Source of the DNA: Hyphomonadaceae bacterium
GTDB taxonomy: Bacteria; Pseudomonadota; Alphaproteobacteria; Caulobacterales; Maricaulaceae
Length of the DNA: 64,000 nt
Assembly: GCA_013001295.1 (NCBI GenBank)
Contig: JABDMW010000050.1
Location: forward strand, 62,001 to 126,000
Direction of reading: 5' to 3'
The position numbers and the translations under genes are program-made. Below the pieces are notes generated by a model. That model was not told the origin of the DNA. It saw nothing but the letters and a program-made list of their open reading frames with translations, and did not search any database. Shown piece after piece: positions 1 through 9,038 of this stretch. Numbering within the stretch: the first letter of the stretch is position 1; the number at the start of each line of letters is the position of its first letter.

Positions 1-363
1 GACATCCAAGACCTCGATAATCATGAAATCGTTGCATTTGGCGGCTTAGCACCCGAGCAACTCAATTCGACGAATTGGGTTTTGACATTGGGTCGTTCCC
101 CCGATAATCCGCGTATCCCTAAACTTGCGGTCAACAATTTGCACGGCATTATGCGCGCAGCTGAGGCCGGAATCGGAATCGTCGGAATTCCCGACTATGT
201 TGTTTCAATGTCACGACGATTGGTACGTGTCTTGCCCCAGGTTTCTGGGGCACCGTTTGATATTTATTTCGTCTATCCAACGGAGCTTCGGGGATCTGTT
301 CGTGCCAAAGTATTCCGGGAGTTTTTAGTCCGGGCAGCAAAAGACTTGCAACCATCGAACTAG
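1..363 (+). CDS. LysR-family transcriptional regulator, C-terminal fragment
   Basis: The reading frame is open from base 1, so the N-terminal winged helix lies outside the window. The visible 120 residues match the effector-binding half of LysR regulators: AVNNLHGIMRAAEAGIGIVG is the usual segment between effector-pocket strands, followed by a PDYVV segment and the late strand FDIYFVYP, and the protein ends with the common K-V-F-REFL helix. The family binds DNA as tetramers and responds to a small ligand. The ligand and target cannot be told from this part, and the next gene on this strand is separated by a terminator. Confidence 0.8.
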   Translation, partial: DIQDLDNHEIVAFGGLAPEQLNSTNWVLTLGRSPDNPRIPKLAVNNLHGIMRAAEAGIGIVGIPDYVVSMSRRLVRVLPQVSGAPFDIYFVYPTELRGSVRAKVFREFLVRAAKDLQPSN

Positions 364-519
364 CCATGCATTTTTGCATAGCAGATGTGAGGATATGGGC
401 CTGCACAAATTCAATCTGAATCCCTATATTTAGTTCATATCAGTTGATTGACGCGATCCCCTTGCGTCTCAAATGGTAAACCGCTTACAGTTCCTCCCCG
501 AATAGTAATGCGAAGACTA

Positions 520-556
520 GGCCGGATTTCAAATTTGAAGTCCGGCCGTTTTTTTT
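520..556 (+). terminator. Intrinsic terminator
   Basis: The stem GGCCGGA (520-526) pairs with TCCGGCC (541-547), extended inward by TTTCAA/TTGAAG with one G-T pair, and is followed by an eight-base T run. It lies 157 bases after the LysR stop codon. The intervening 364-519 has no convincing reading frame. It may be a long 3' untranslated region or a small RNA ending here. Confidence 0.85.
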
Positions 557-606
557 ATTGAATATCTATTAACCTTACAACGCTAACGTGCCCGACATAT
601 AATAAT

Positions 607-3102
607 GTGTGGGTTACGCAGATATCGATTATGGAAACACCTAATTCGCGAGATGAAGTTTTTAATATGGTTCAAAACAAGGGGATAGATAAAGATCGGA
701 TGGTTAAGGGGATGGAAGTAGAATTCTTCCAACTTCTTGATAACGCGATGGATATTGGCGTCAGCATTATGGATGATGACTTCAACTATCTTTATATTAA
801 CAAAAGTGCAGCCAATACGCTGCAACTTGAACCGGGCGACTTCAAGGTCGGCGAACCATTGAGCAAAATGCACCAATTGATGGTGGAAAAAGGGCTCATT
901 GACTCCGATACACTGAAAGCAAATAAGCTTGATACCGATCATATGCAAAATTTGTTCGATGCGGGCGAAGCATCTTATAAAAATTTGACAAAGTTCAAAG
1001 ATGGAACGATTCAACGCCTCGTTCGAAAACACACAGAAGATGGTTACACAATATCGATCAATCACGATGTAACAACACTCTTGCAAAAAGAGGAAATGTT
1101 GCAACGCGCTCTGGAACTTGGAAATTCCGGATATTGGATTTTCGACTTTAAGACAAAAAAGATCGAGTTGAGCCGGTCTATGCAATCAATTCTTACAACC
1201 AGTGAGATAAAATCCATTTACGCCAAAGGGGTGATGTCGATTATTCATGCGGACGACCGAAGTGCCTTCGTCTCCGCGCTTGGCAAAATTAAATCGCACG
1301 ATGATACCATCGATTTTGTTCATCGTAACATTGAAGGCGATAAATGGTACCGGACGACCGGAAACACCGAACGTGATGCAAACGGAAAACTGTTGCGCAT
1401 CCGGGCTTTCATGAAAGACATCACACAAGATACTTTGCTGGCGCAAGAACTTGAACGAGCTAAAGATGAAGCCGTCGCAGCCAATATCGCGAAATCAGAA
1501 TTTCTGGCCAATATGAGCCACGAAATCCGCACACCAATGAATGGTGTATTGGGCATGGCTGAGCTTTTGGAAGAATCCAATATCGACGACAAGCAACGGG
1601 AATTCGTCAAAGTCATCAACAAGTCTTCAACGGCACTTCTCACGATTATCAATGATATTCTCGATTTTTCAAAAATCGAGGCAGGCGCTTTTGAATTGGA
1701 TCCCATCTCGTTTAATTTACGCGACGCCGTCAATGACGTAGCTTCACTTCTATCGTCGAAGGCCAAGGAAAGGCAGCTCGAGCTTATTATCAACTATCCC
1801 CCTGACATGGAGTCAATGTTCATTGCGGATGCAGGACGTTTACGCCAAATAATAACAAATTTGGTCGGTAACTCAGTCAAATTTACAGACGCAGGTCATA
1901 TTATTATCGCCGTGGATGTAAAACCATTTTCCGAAACAAGGGCTCAACTCAACATTTCTGTCACAGATACCGGAATCGGAATTGAAGAAGATAAACTCCA
2001 GAATATTTTCGAAAAATTCACGCAAGCGGACAACAGTACGACACGTGTTTACGGCGGAACCGGTCTCGGCCTTAGTATTTCCAAGCGCATCGTCGAACTC
2101 ATGGGCGGGACAATGACGGTGCAATCTACTGTTGGTGTTGGATCGAAGTTTAGCTTTTCCGTCGCAGTCCCGATCGATACAAATGCCAAACGCATCAAGC
2201 CTGACATTTCAACGCTGCAAGGGATTAGAGCCCTGATCGTTGATGATATTGCAATCAATCGCAACATTTTGAGCGAACGGTTACAGGCCTGGTCAATGGA
2301 AAGCGTCGCCGTTAAAAACGGCGTTGACGCCCTCAATGCGATAAAAAAAGCGCAAGAAGCAAACAATCCGTTCAATTTAATCCTGGTCGACTATTTAATG
2401 CCGGGCATGAATGGACAGGAACTGGCTACTTTATTGACCGTTAATCCGGCTACAAGTGGAACTCCCATCATAATGCTATCATCATGTGATCAGCCGATTT
2501 CGACACAGGAAATGAAATCGATTGGAATAAATAGCTATTTGATTAAACCAGTTCGAGAATCGCAGCTTCATAAATCTTTGGTGCACGTCCTTTCAGAAAA
2601 GAAACAAGCGGCTCTCAATGCCCCATTGCCTATCCCTCCGGTCCAACAAAACAATGCAAAACCTCCCAAACAGCCTGAAGCAGGCTCGCCAATTTCCAAA
2701 ATAAAAATTCTTGTCGCCGAGGACTTCCCCCTTAATCAAGACGTGGTTCGACTTATGCTGCAGGATACTCACTATGTGCCCATTTTCGCAAACAATGGGT
2801 TAGAAGCTGTGACGATGTTCAAAGAGGATCCGAGCAGCTATGCAGCGGTCCTGATGGATATTTCCATGCCTGTTATGGACGGGTATGAGGCAACAGAGAA
2901 AATTCATGCGCACATCGATGACCATCAACTCAAGCGAATACCGATCATTGCATTGACCGGTCATGCGCTCAAACATGATCGCGAAAACTGCCTTGAAGCC
3001 GGCATGGACGACTATTTGACGAAACCCGTGAAATACGAATCTATCATGGCGGCACTCAATAAATGGGTTATGGGCGGGGTCGACCAGGTCAAAATCGCCT
3101 AA
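607..3102 (+). CDS. Soluble hybrid sensor histidine kinase with two receiver domains
   Basis: About 831 residues with no membrane segment. A PAS-like domain (about 40-160) and a second PAS fold (about 165-280) lead into the dimerisation helix with phospho-acceptor His305 in [11 protein letters not shown] HATPase domain with an [24 protein letters not shown] lid region split by its G boxes follows. Two receiver domains come last: the first has the acidic pair near 546-547 and phospho-acceptor Asp595, the second has Glu705/Asp706, Asp751 and a TKP lysine motif. It should autophosphorylate in the cytoplasm and pass phosphate to its own receivers. No Hpt domain is present, so an external phosphotransferase is expected. 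It is not CckA, which has membrane helices and one receiver. The start is uncertain: GTG at 607 has no clear ribosome site, and ATG at 631 is an alternative. Confidence 0.9.
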   Translation: MWVTQISIMETPNSRDEVFNMVQNKGIDKDRMVKGMEVEFFQLLDNAMDIGVSIMDDDFNYLYINKSAANTLQLEPGDFKVGEPLSKMHQLMVEKGLIDSDTLKANKLDTDHMQNLFDAGEASYKNLTKFKDGTIQRLVRKHTEDGYTISINHDVTTLLQKEEMLQRALELGNSGYWIFDFKTKKIELSRSMQSILTTSEIKSIYAKGVMSIIHADDRSAFVSALGKIKSHDDTIDFVHRNIEGDKWYRTTGNTERDANGKLLRIRAFMKDITQDTLLAQELERAKDEAVAANIAKSEFLANMSHEIRTPMNGVLGMAELLEESNIDDKQREFVKVINKSSTALLTIINDILDFSKIEAGAFELDPISFNLRDAVNDVASLLSSKAKERQLELIINYPPDMESMFIADAGRLRQIITNLVGNSVKFTDAGHIIIAVDVKPFSETRAQLNISVTDTGIGIEEDKLQNIFEKFTQADNSTTRVYGGTGLGLSISKRIVELMGGTMTVQSTVGVGSKFSFSVAVPIDTNAKRIKPDISTLQGIRALIVDDIAINRNILSERLQAWSMESVAVKNGVDALNAIKKAQEANNPFNLILVDYLMPGMNGQELATLLTVNPATSGTPIIMLSSCDQPISTQEMKSIGINSYLIKPVRESQLHKSLVHVLSEKKQAALNAPLPIPPVQQNNAKPPKQPEAGSPISKIKILVAEDFPLNQDVVRLMLQDTHYVPIFANNGLEAVTMFKEDPSSYAAVLMDISMPVMDGYEATEKIHAHIDDHQLKRIPIIALTGHALKHDRENCLEAGMDDYLTKPVKYESIMAALNKWVMGGVDQVKIA

Positions 3103-3249
3103 TAAATCAGATTTCAGACGCAATCCTGACTTAAAGTGCAGCTTCTGGCCCGTATAGAGGCGTGTCGTCACACAATCACCTTATCCCCGTCATGCTTGTT
3201 GCAAATTCACATTCTAAATTCGAACCCTGGAATAATCCAAGAGGCGAAT

Positions 3250-3333
3250 ATGAGACATTTAGCGTTTGAAAAATTTATTGGAGCAGCCGCAATCGCGATG
3301 CTGTTTATCATGACAGCCACGAAATTTATCTGA
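3250..3333 (+). CDS. Small membrane ORF, 27 aa, possible N-terminal piece of the broken sortase
   Basis: ATG at 3250 follows AAGAGGCG with a suitable spacing. The 27-residue product has a charged start (MRHLAFEKF) and one hydrophobic helix (IGAAAIAMLFIM). Class GN sortases begin with just such a helix, and a sortase C-terminal remnant lies 60 bases downstream in another frame, so this is probably the stranded N-terminus. A free-standing small membrane protein is the alternative. There is no other evidence that it is translated. Confidence 0.35.
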   Translation: MRHLAFEKFIGAAAIAMLFIMTATKFI

Positions 3334-3392
3334 AATCTCACCTGTTATCTGTTGTTGTCACGTACCAAACCTCAGTTTCGATCGAGCAATTA

Positions 3393-3674
3393 ATGCCAAA
3401 TGAATATCCATCCGCCATTTGTTCATTTCTTAAGGATCTAAGAACCGGTGACCTTATTACCGTTTCAGACGCTAATGACCGCACTCACTCGTTCCAAATG
3501 ACCAGTGCTGAGATTGTCCACAAAAACCAATCTGGTTTTCTCCTTCAACAAGCCGGGCGGCAATTGTCCCAGATCGCTCTGGTGACATATTATCCGTTTG
3601 ATTCAATGGATTTTGGTGGCCCTATGCGTTATATCGTCCATGCACAGCTCCTGAATTCTAAGACCGGCGTTTAA
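3393..3674 (+). pseudogene. Class GN-like sortase remnant, catalytic Cys replaced by Tyr
   Basis: The 93-residue frame matches the C-terminal half of class GN sortases of Gram-negative bacteria: FLKDLRTGDLITV follows the place where the GHRDTHF histidine motif should be, and LVTYYPFD then GGPMRYIVHA match the usual LVTCYPFD and GGPLRYVVHA. The catalytic Cys position holds Tyr (codon TAT, one G-to-A change from TGT). The catalytic His motif and the whole first half are absent. Only the Arg of the triad remains. The ATG at 3393 has no ribosome site. This is a decayed sortase or, less likely, a repurposed non-catalytic fragment. No VIT/VWA-type sortase substrate is present in the window. Confidence 0.7.
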
Positions 3675-3769
3675 GCACTCCCCATTTCCCTTAACTTTAT
3701 TTAAGTCACATATCTTTTGAGACCTGCTTATTGTGCGAGTAATTCTCGACAAGAGCGGCAGAAGGCTTA

Positions 3770-5533
3770 ATGTTTCCTTTCCCGCAGGCAAACGGCGCTC
3801 TGCGCAGTAAACAAGTGAGCATGGTGCTGATTCCGGATAAATTTTCTCCCTATTTAGATCCGGAACCCATCGCCGAATTTTTCGACGATATCGGTCAAAG
3901 GTCAGCGACAGCTTTTGCCCTGACATTCGCCGTTCACATCGGTATATTCTTGATGTTTCAATCTCAAATTCTTGTGCCAGAACTTGAGGAGGAACCAGAG
4001 ACGATTAAGATTGAAATAGTCAGTTTTGAGCCGGTACAAGAGACGGAACCCGAACCTGAGCCAGAACCGATCCTTCGACCCGCAGTTCCTGCACCTGCCC
4101 AAGCGCCGCGGCCAAAACCAAAGCCACAACCAACACCCCCGCCACCACCACCGCCTCCACCTCCTCCACCACCTCCGGAACCTGTTCCAGAGCCTGAACC
4201 GGTTTTTTTTCCGCCCCCACCGCCGGAAATCATTCAGTCGCCCGATCCCGAACCAAATTTGGTACCCGAGCCTATACCTGAACCGGTTATTCGAGCTGAA
4301 CCCGAGCCACAGCCGCAAATCGAAATCTTTGAACCAGCTCCGGTCATCCAGCCTGAGCCAGACCCGGTGCCGCAACCGCGGATCGAAATTTTTGAACCTC
4401 AACCTGTGCAGCAGCCCGAACAATTGCCCGAGCCGATAATCCAGCCCGAACCAGACCCATTACCCGAACCGATCATCGAACCGGAGCCCGTAATTGAACC
4501 CGAACCCGTGATCGATCCGGACCCTGAGCCGATCGTTGAGCCTGAACCGGAACCCTTGCCGGAACTCCCCGAAGTTCCGACAATTAATGAAGAAGAAGCC
4601 GTCTCGGGAGCAATAACAGAGGAGGCTATCGAGGACCCATTACCGCCGGACCCTGTCGTCGAAGAAATTAGTCCAGAACCGGATATTGAGCCAGAAACAC
4701 CGACCGCACCGACACCCGATCCAACACCAGAAGTTGTTGAGCCTGATGAACCCGCAATTGTGACAACCGCGCCTAAAATTATTGCGTCACCTGAAGCGCC
4801 GACAACTCAAGCAGAACAAGAAAATGCAATCCCTGAATCGCAAGCGTCGCCGCTCGATTTCATCTTGAAAGATCGTGGCAATTCCAGACCGCCGTCCGGT
4901 GGGGGTGCCCAACAACCGGCAGGACGTCCCGGTTCTGGCGGCGGCGGAAACTCAGGTCAAATCCCGATTGCCGGTGGGACACGAGCTCCGGCGCCGGGTG
5001 CCGGCGGATGGCAATTAGATCCGGGGTCTTACGGAAACGATCCAGGCGCAGGTTACAAAGGTCTTGTCCTTGATATTCGATGCCGCGAGGCCAAACGCTC
5101 CCATGCGGATTGCCCGGAATATTTGCGCAAATATGAGGGACGCAAACAAAACGGTTTTGAGAATTTTGGTCCTCACGCCCCACAGGGTACGACTGTGACC
5201 AACAGGCCAAGCCGGGCGCCGGGTACGTCTTCAATTTTCGACGGTAGTACAACCTACGGCGGTCCAAGCGCCCGACCGGGTGCCCGTAGCCTGGGAGGCC
5301 CGACAGATGATAACTCTGGGGGTCCGTCAACGAGCGTACTCGATGATGTATACCTGCCGCAATACGGCGCTGGAACGACCGTGCCTGATGGCTCCAGCCA
5401 GGGGGGCCGGGTTCGGGATGTTTTCGGAAACACGGATCCGGCACCCTGGACACTTCCGCAAGAATTACCAGAAACACCGACTGAGGATGATGACGGCCTG
5501 GAGACGATTATATTGCGTAAAGATCCGAATTAG
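3770..5533 (+). CDS. TonB-like inner-membrane protein with long Pro/Glu region, function unknown
   Basis: 587 residues; AGAAGG precedes the ATG by 8 bases. After a cytoplasmic start, a single helix (about 46-66) contains a His in TFAVHIGIF, as in TonB-type proteins, followed by the acidic [16 protein letters not shown] seen after TonB anchors. Residues about 75-370 are Pro/Glu/Asp repeats with an uninterrupted poly-proline run near 121-136, enough to span the periplasm. A Gly-rich linker leads to a Cys-containing block near 428-458 ([18 protein letters not shown]) and an acidic tail. The usual TonB C-terminal domain is not recognisable. It may tether or energise an envelope complex, which is inference. 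The FMN protein gene follows 36 bases later. Confidence 0.7.
   Translation: MFPFPQANGALRSKQVSMVLIPDKFSPYLDPEPIAEFFDDIGQRSATAFALTFAVHIGIFLMFQSQILVPELEEEPETIKIEIVSFEPVQETEPEPEPEPILRPAVPAPAQAPRPKPKPQPTPPPPPPPPPPPPPPEPVPEPEPVFFPPPPPEIIQSPDPEPNLVPEPIPEPVIRAEPEPQPQIEIFEPAPVIQPEPDPVPQPRIEIFEPQPVQQPEQLPEPIIQPEPDPLPEPIIEPEPVIEPEPVIDPDPEPIVEPEPEPLPELPEVPTINEEEAVSGAITEEAIEDPLPPDPVVEEISPEPDIEPETPTAPTPDPTPEVVEPDEPAIVTTAPKIIASPEAPTTQAEQENAIPESQASPLDFILKDRGNSRPPSGGGAQQPAGRPGSGGGGNSGQIPIAGGTRAPAPGAGGWQLDPGSYGNDPGAGYKGLVLDIRCREAKRSHADCPEYLRKYEGRKQNGFENFGPHAPQGTTVTNRPSRAPGTSSIFDGSTTYGGPSARPGARSLGGPTDDNSGGPSTSVLDDVYLPQYGAGTTVPDGSSQGGRVRDVFGNTDPAPWTLPQELPETPTEDDDGLETIILRKDPN
4037..4569 (+). repeat. Low-complexity Pro-Glu coding repeat with poly-proline run
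   Basis: Degenerate EP, PEPEP, EPVI and PDP units fill this stretch, and 4132-4180 encodes about 15 consecutive prolines. Such a run normally stalls ribosomes unless EF-P is present. The repeat also creates long antisense frames rich in Gly or Arg/Trp, which I regard as artefacts. Confidence 0.85.
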
Positions 5534-5569
5534 CATTTAATCGCGGAGTAGACAGTCCGGAGAATTAGA

Positions 5570-7087
5570 ATGAAAGAAAAAAACGAGAGCATGATGGAAC
5601 TGATCAGCCAATTGGCTATGTCCGGTTTGACTGTCTTTGCCGTTCTTTTCCTGATGCTCTTGGGCGTATTGGTCCTTACGGCGATCTTTTTCTTTTTCAT
5701 CGATATCGCGCAATCTAAAGACTCAATCCGACGAAACTACCCCGTCCTTGGCCGATTTCGTCATTTCTTCTCAGAACTTGGCGAATTTTTTCGACAGTAT
5801 TTCTTTGCCATGGACCGGGAAGAAATGCCGTTTAATCGCGCTCAGCGTGACTGGATCGACATTGTCAGTAAAACCGGTTCCAGGACGGTCCCGTTTGGGT
5901 CGACGCGTAATCTCGTACCCGGATCCGTGATATTTGCGAATGGCATGTTTCCTAAACTAGACGAAGAACATACCATACATGTACCAAAACTCATCGGAGA
6001 AGAAGGGTCTTACAGCTACCAACCCAAGAGTTATTTTAATATCTCGGCGATGAGTTATGGATCTCTATCTCGACCCGCTATCAAAGCTCTTTCCTATGGT
6101 GCCGCTATGGGCCAATGCTGGCTCAATACTGGTGAGGGTGGTGTTTCGCCTTATCATCTCGAAGGAAAGTGTGACCTAGTATATCAGTTGGGCACAGCGA
6201 AATTCGGAGCGCGAAATGATGATGGGACATTAAACGAAGAAAAACTCAAAAAAGTTTGTGAAAATGAGCAAATAAAAATGATCGAACTCAAACTGAGTCA
6301 GGGTGCCAAACCCGGCAAAGGCGGAATTTTGCCTGCTGCTAAAGTGACGGATGAAATCGCAGAGATTCGAGGCATTCCGAAAGGCGAGCCGGCGATTTCG
6401 CCAAACCGACATGTCGACGCAAAAAACCACGAAGAGTTATTAGATTTAATCGCGAAAACGCGCCAATCCGCGCAAAGACCCGTCGGAATTAAAATGGTAT
6501 TAGGTGAATTGGAATCACTTGATAGTTTCCTCGCTGCGATCAAGAAGCGGGGTTTGGCTTCTGCACCGGATTTCATCACGCTGGACAGCGGCGATGGCGG
6601 CACAGGCGCCGCCCCCATGCCATTGATTGACACCATGGGACTGACAATCCGTGAAAGTCTGCCCTATACAATTGATGCTCTAGAAAAAGCTGGGCTGCGC
6701 GATCGAATTCGCGTTATTGCAACTGGTAAATTGATTACGTCGGCCGAGGCTGCATGGGCGTTTTGCGCTGGCGCCGACTTTGTCAGTTCTGCTCGCGGGT
6801 TTATGTTCGCGCTTGGCTGCATTCAGGCCATGAAATGTAACGAGAACACCTGTCCCACCGGCGTTACGACTCACAACCGACGACTGCAGCGCGGGTTAGA
6901 TCCACAAAACAAAGCTGTGCGCGTGATGAATTATGCGAAGACAATGCGAAAGGAATTGCGGATGATTTCCCATTCATGCGGCGTTGACCACCCCAATCAA
7001 TTGACTCGGGACCATGCCATGATCATCCAGCTTGCGGGACGCTCAAAGAAACTTTCGGAGATTTGGCCGCCCACACTCCCGTCTTAA
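5570..7087 (+). CDS. Membrane-anchored FMN-binding glutamate-synthase-family protein
   Basis: 505 residues; GGAG lies 9 bases before the ATG. One or two hydrophobic segments (about 15-45) anchor the N-terminus. The rest matches the central TIM-barrel domain of glutamate synthase large subunits: NISAMSYGSLS, NTGEGG, the KPGKGG loop, LDSGDGGTGAAP and an FMN-site GADFVSSARG. The cysteines C417, C423 and C428 (CIQAMKC, NTCPTG) are placed as in the 3Fe-4S binding loop. There is no amidotransferase domain, so it is not a complete glutamate synthase. Stand-alone members of this family are widespread but their substrates are poorly known. It follows the TonB-like gene closely and may share its transcript. 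Confidence 0.85.
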   Translation: MKEKNESMMELISQLAMSGLTVFAVLFLMLLGVLVLTAIFFFFIDIAQSKDSIRRNYPVLGRFRHFFSELGEFFRQYFFAMDREEMPFNRAQRDWIDIVSKTGSRTVPFGSTRNLVPGSVIFANGMFPKLDEEHTIHVPKLIGEEGSYSYQPKSYFNISAMSYGSLSRPAIKALSYGAAMGQCWLNTGEGGVSPYHLEGKCDLVYQLGTAKFGARNDDGTLNEEKLKKVCENEQIKMIELKLSQGAKPGKGGILPAAKVTDEIAEIRGIPKGEPAISPNRHVDAKNHEELLDLIAKTRQSAQRPVGIKMVLGELESLDSFLAAIKKRGLASAPDFITLDSGDGGTGAAPMPLIDTMGLTIRESLPYTIDALEKAGLRDRIRVIATGKLITSAEAAWAFCAGADFVSSARGFMFALGCIQAMKCNENTCPTGVTTHNRRLQRGLDPQNKAVRVMNYAKTMRKELRMISHSCGVDHPNQLTRDHAMIIQLAGRSKKLSEIWPPTLPS

Positions 7088-7091
7088 AATC

Positions 7092-8000
7092 CTAGAGCGT
7101 GCCTAAAAAATCAATAATGGTTTTTGAAAGTTCGTCTGGTAGATCTTCTTGCAAAAAATGCCCACCGCCTTTGAGCGTTTGATGAGGCTGTCCATTACAC
7201 CCCGGAATACGTTTGTGAAATTCTTTGTCTAATCCACCCGTTACAGGGTCTTGGTCAGAGAAACAGGTCAAAAACGGTTTTTCAAATTTAGAAAATACCT
7301 GCCAGGCTTTGATATTTTCCGCAACGCCGTTCATATCTTCAGAAACAGGTACGAGGGCGGGAAAAATGCGCGCACCGGCTTTATAACTTTCATCAGGATA
7401 TGGCGCGTCATAGGCGGCTTCAACGCCTTCGCCCAAATCCTTGACTGTGGCTCCGCGGATAATCCCGCCGGTCGGAAATTCCGGCACAGTTTGTGAAAAA
7501 ATTTTCCATTGCTCAAATGCTTTCGAGGGTTTGCCTTTCCCGGTCGATAAAAACGTATTTGCCGCAATGACGCCATCAAAGCGATCATCATTTTCCGCAA
7601 CCAGTCGCAGCCCAATGAGACCGCCCCAATCCTGACAGAACAGGACAGCACCTGAAACATCGACCGCGTCCAACCATTGCTGCATCCAATCCACGTGGCC
7701 GTTATACGTGTAATGACCCGTTTCCGTCGGCTTGTCTGATTTCCCAAATCCGACCAAATCCGGTGCTAATACCCGACACCCCGCATCTGCGACCTGTTTA
7801 ATCATTTTTCGGTAAAGATAAGACCAGCTTGGCTCACCGTGCATCATGATCACGACTTGTCCGTCGCGTGGCCCCTCATCAACATAATGCACGCGCATCA
7901 CGCCCAAATTTTCGTCAGTTATGTTCACATAATGAGGTGCAAAGGGAAAATCGGGGAGATTTTTAAATCTCTCATCCGGGGTGCGCAGGACTTTTGTCAT
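7092..8000 (-). CDS. dhmA: Haloalkane dehalogenase (alpha/beta hydrolase)
   Basis: 302 residues, the usual length. The nucleophile is Asp124 followed by halide-binding Trp125 in CQDWGG. HGEPSWSY (Glu56) is the oxyanion/acid motif of subfamily I. A cap-domain Trp165 and the catalytic base His281 in GGGHFLQED are present, with the acid in FSDQDP (249-251). These residues separate it from ordinary esterases and epoxide hydrolases. The family cleaves carbon-halogen bonds with water in the cytoplasm. The small ParB-like gene lies 36 bases upstream on the same strand and probably shares its transcript. It converges with the FMN protein gene with 4 bases between stop codons. The symbol follows the subfamily I pattern and is tentative. 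Confidence 0.85.
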   Translation of the reverse strand: MTKVLRTPDERFKNLPDFPFAPHYVNITDENLGVMRVHYVDEGPRDGQVVIMMHGEPSWSYLYRKMIKQVADAGCRVLAPDLVGFGKSDKPTETGHYTYNGHVDWMQQWLDAVDVSGAVLFCQDWGGLIGLRLVAENDDRFDGVIAANTFLSTGKGKPSKAFEQWKIFSQTVPEFPTGGIIRGATVKDLGEGVEAAYDAPYPDESYKAGARIFPALVPVSEDMNGVAENIKAWQVFSKFEKPFLTCFSDQDPVTGGLDKEFHKRIPGCNGQPHQTLKGGGHFLQEDLPDELSKTIIDFLGTL

Positions 8001-8036
8001 AATTAGACTTTCTGGTTTTGAAGTTTACTTTCGCCG

Positions 8037-8288
8037 TTAAGCTTTTTTTGCCTGAACGATTTTTGCTTCAATCGTATCTTCACCGAGTAATTTAACGGCT
8101 TCAAGCCGGTGCAAGCCCTCTTGCAGCACATATCGATCTTTGCCTACGCGCACATAAATCGGGTTTTGCAGACCGTTTTCCAAAATGTCTTCTGCGAGCG
8201 GTTCCAATTTTTCACTCTCGAGTGTTTTGGCCTTCGCTGCCGGCACATAGACTTTGCTCACCGGAATATCGACAATTCGCATCACCAT
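8037..8288 (-). CDS. Stand-alone ParB/Srx-fold domain protein
   Basis: 83 residues. The whole protein is a ParB-like N-terminal domain: a strand that opens with IPVSKVYVP, then ESEKLEPLAEDILENGLQNPIYVR, and the signature GLHRLEAVKLLG, corresponding to the G-x-HR-x-AA motif of ParB/sulfiredoxin-fold proteins. There is no helix-turn-helix and no dimerisation domain, so it is not a partition protein. Family members bind nucleotides (CTP in true ParB), but whether this one does is unknown. GGGG lies 9 bases upstream of the ATG. It precedes the dehalogenase gene and is divergent from the FAH-family gene. Confidence 0.75.
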   Translation of the reverse strand: MVMRIVDIPVSKVYVPAAKAKTLESEKLEPLAEDILENGLQNPIYVRVGKDRYVLQEGLHRLEAVKLLGEDTIEAKIVQAKKA

Positions 8289-8369
8289 GATAACAACCCC
8301 ATTCTATTTTCTATGAAGTCACGATAATGTAAATGTTGACCGGGGCCAAGAAGCCTTTAGAAAATCCGT

Positions 8370-9029
8370 ATGAACAATTTTGTTATTGCACCTGCTCCAA
8401 TCATTGGACTTCCGGTTCAAGGGATAGGCGATATTTTTCCTGTTCGTCGCATTTATTGCGTCGGCAAAAATTATGAAAAACATGTAGCTGAAATGGGCGG
8501 TAACCCGGCCAAATCTACACCCGTGTTTTTCACAAAAAGCCGCGAGGCTGTGGTTCAAAACGGATCGAAAATTCCCTACCCACCGCAAACTAAAAATCTG
8601 CATTTCGAAGTCGAGCTCGTCATTGCCATGAAAAGTGCTGCGGCGATATTTGGATATGGCGTTGGCATTGATATGACACGGCGTGACCTGCAAGCGGCCG
8701 CCAAAAAAAATGGCGCGCCCTGGGATATGGCGAAAAATTTTGATTGCAGCGCCCCGTGCTCAGCGTTGGTTCAGGCAGACGATATTGTAAACCTAGACAA
8801 TGCCTCCATACAATTGTCAAAAAACGGCGACGTGATGCAAAGCTCGTCATTGGATAAGATGATTTATTCGGTGCCCGACATTATCGGTCATCTTAATAAG
8901 ACAGTTAGCCTGAGGGGTGGAGATTTGATCATGACAGGAACTCCCGAAGGGGTCGGACCTGTCAACAAAGGCGATACGATTACAGGCTCGATCCAAGGAC
9001 TTCCTGAAATCACCGTTCAGTATATCTAG
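8370..9029 (+). CDS. Fumarylacetoacetate hydrolase family protein
   Basis: 219 residues, typical of the single-domain YcgM/fumarylpyruvate-hydrolase group. YCVGKNYEKHVAEMG opens the domain, the metal ligands appear as EVELV (Glu-x-Glu) and an Asp in GIDMTRRDLQ, and GDLIMTGTPEGVGP is the C-terminal signature. These enzymes hydrolyse C-C bonds of acylpyruvates or decarboxylate oxaloacetate with Mg2+. The substrate cannot be read from the sequence. The next gene starts 10 bases after the stop, so the two are probably co-transcribed. Confidence 0.88.
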   Translation: MNNFVIAPAPIIGLPVQGIGDIFPVRRIYCVGKNYEKHVAEMGGNPAKSTPVFFTKSREAVVQNGSKIPYPPQTKNLHFEVELVIAMKSAAAIFGYGVGIDMTRRDLQAAAKKNGAPWDMAKNFDCSAPCSALVQADDIVNLDNASIQLSKNGDVMQSSSLDKMIYSVPDIIGHLNKTVSLRGGDLIMTGTPEGVGPVNKGDTITGSIQGLPEITVQYI

Positions 9030-9038
9030 GGTCGACAC

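Noticed and set aside
583-1185. 200-codon minus-strand frame opposite the hybrid kinase
   Set aside because: It lies wholly inside a well-supported kinase gene and shows no family motif.
3136-3333. Longer 65-codon form of the small membrane ORF
   Set aside because: The upstream start has no ribosome site, while the ATG at 3250 has one and begins a sensible membrane protein.
3691-3704. TTAA spaced TTAA before the TonB-like gene as a CtrA box
   Set aside because: The spacing is six bases, not seven, so it does not meet the consensus.
3902-4423. Long minus-strand frames, Gly-rich or Arg/Trp-rich, opposite the Pro/Glu repeat
   Set aside because: They are the mirror of the GAR/CCN-rich plus-strand repeat. 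They have no ribosome site and no credible protein composition.
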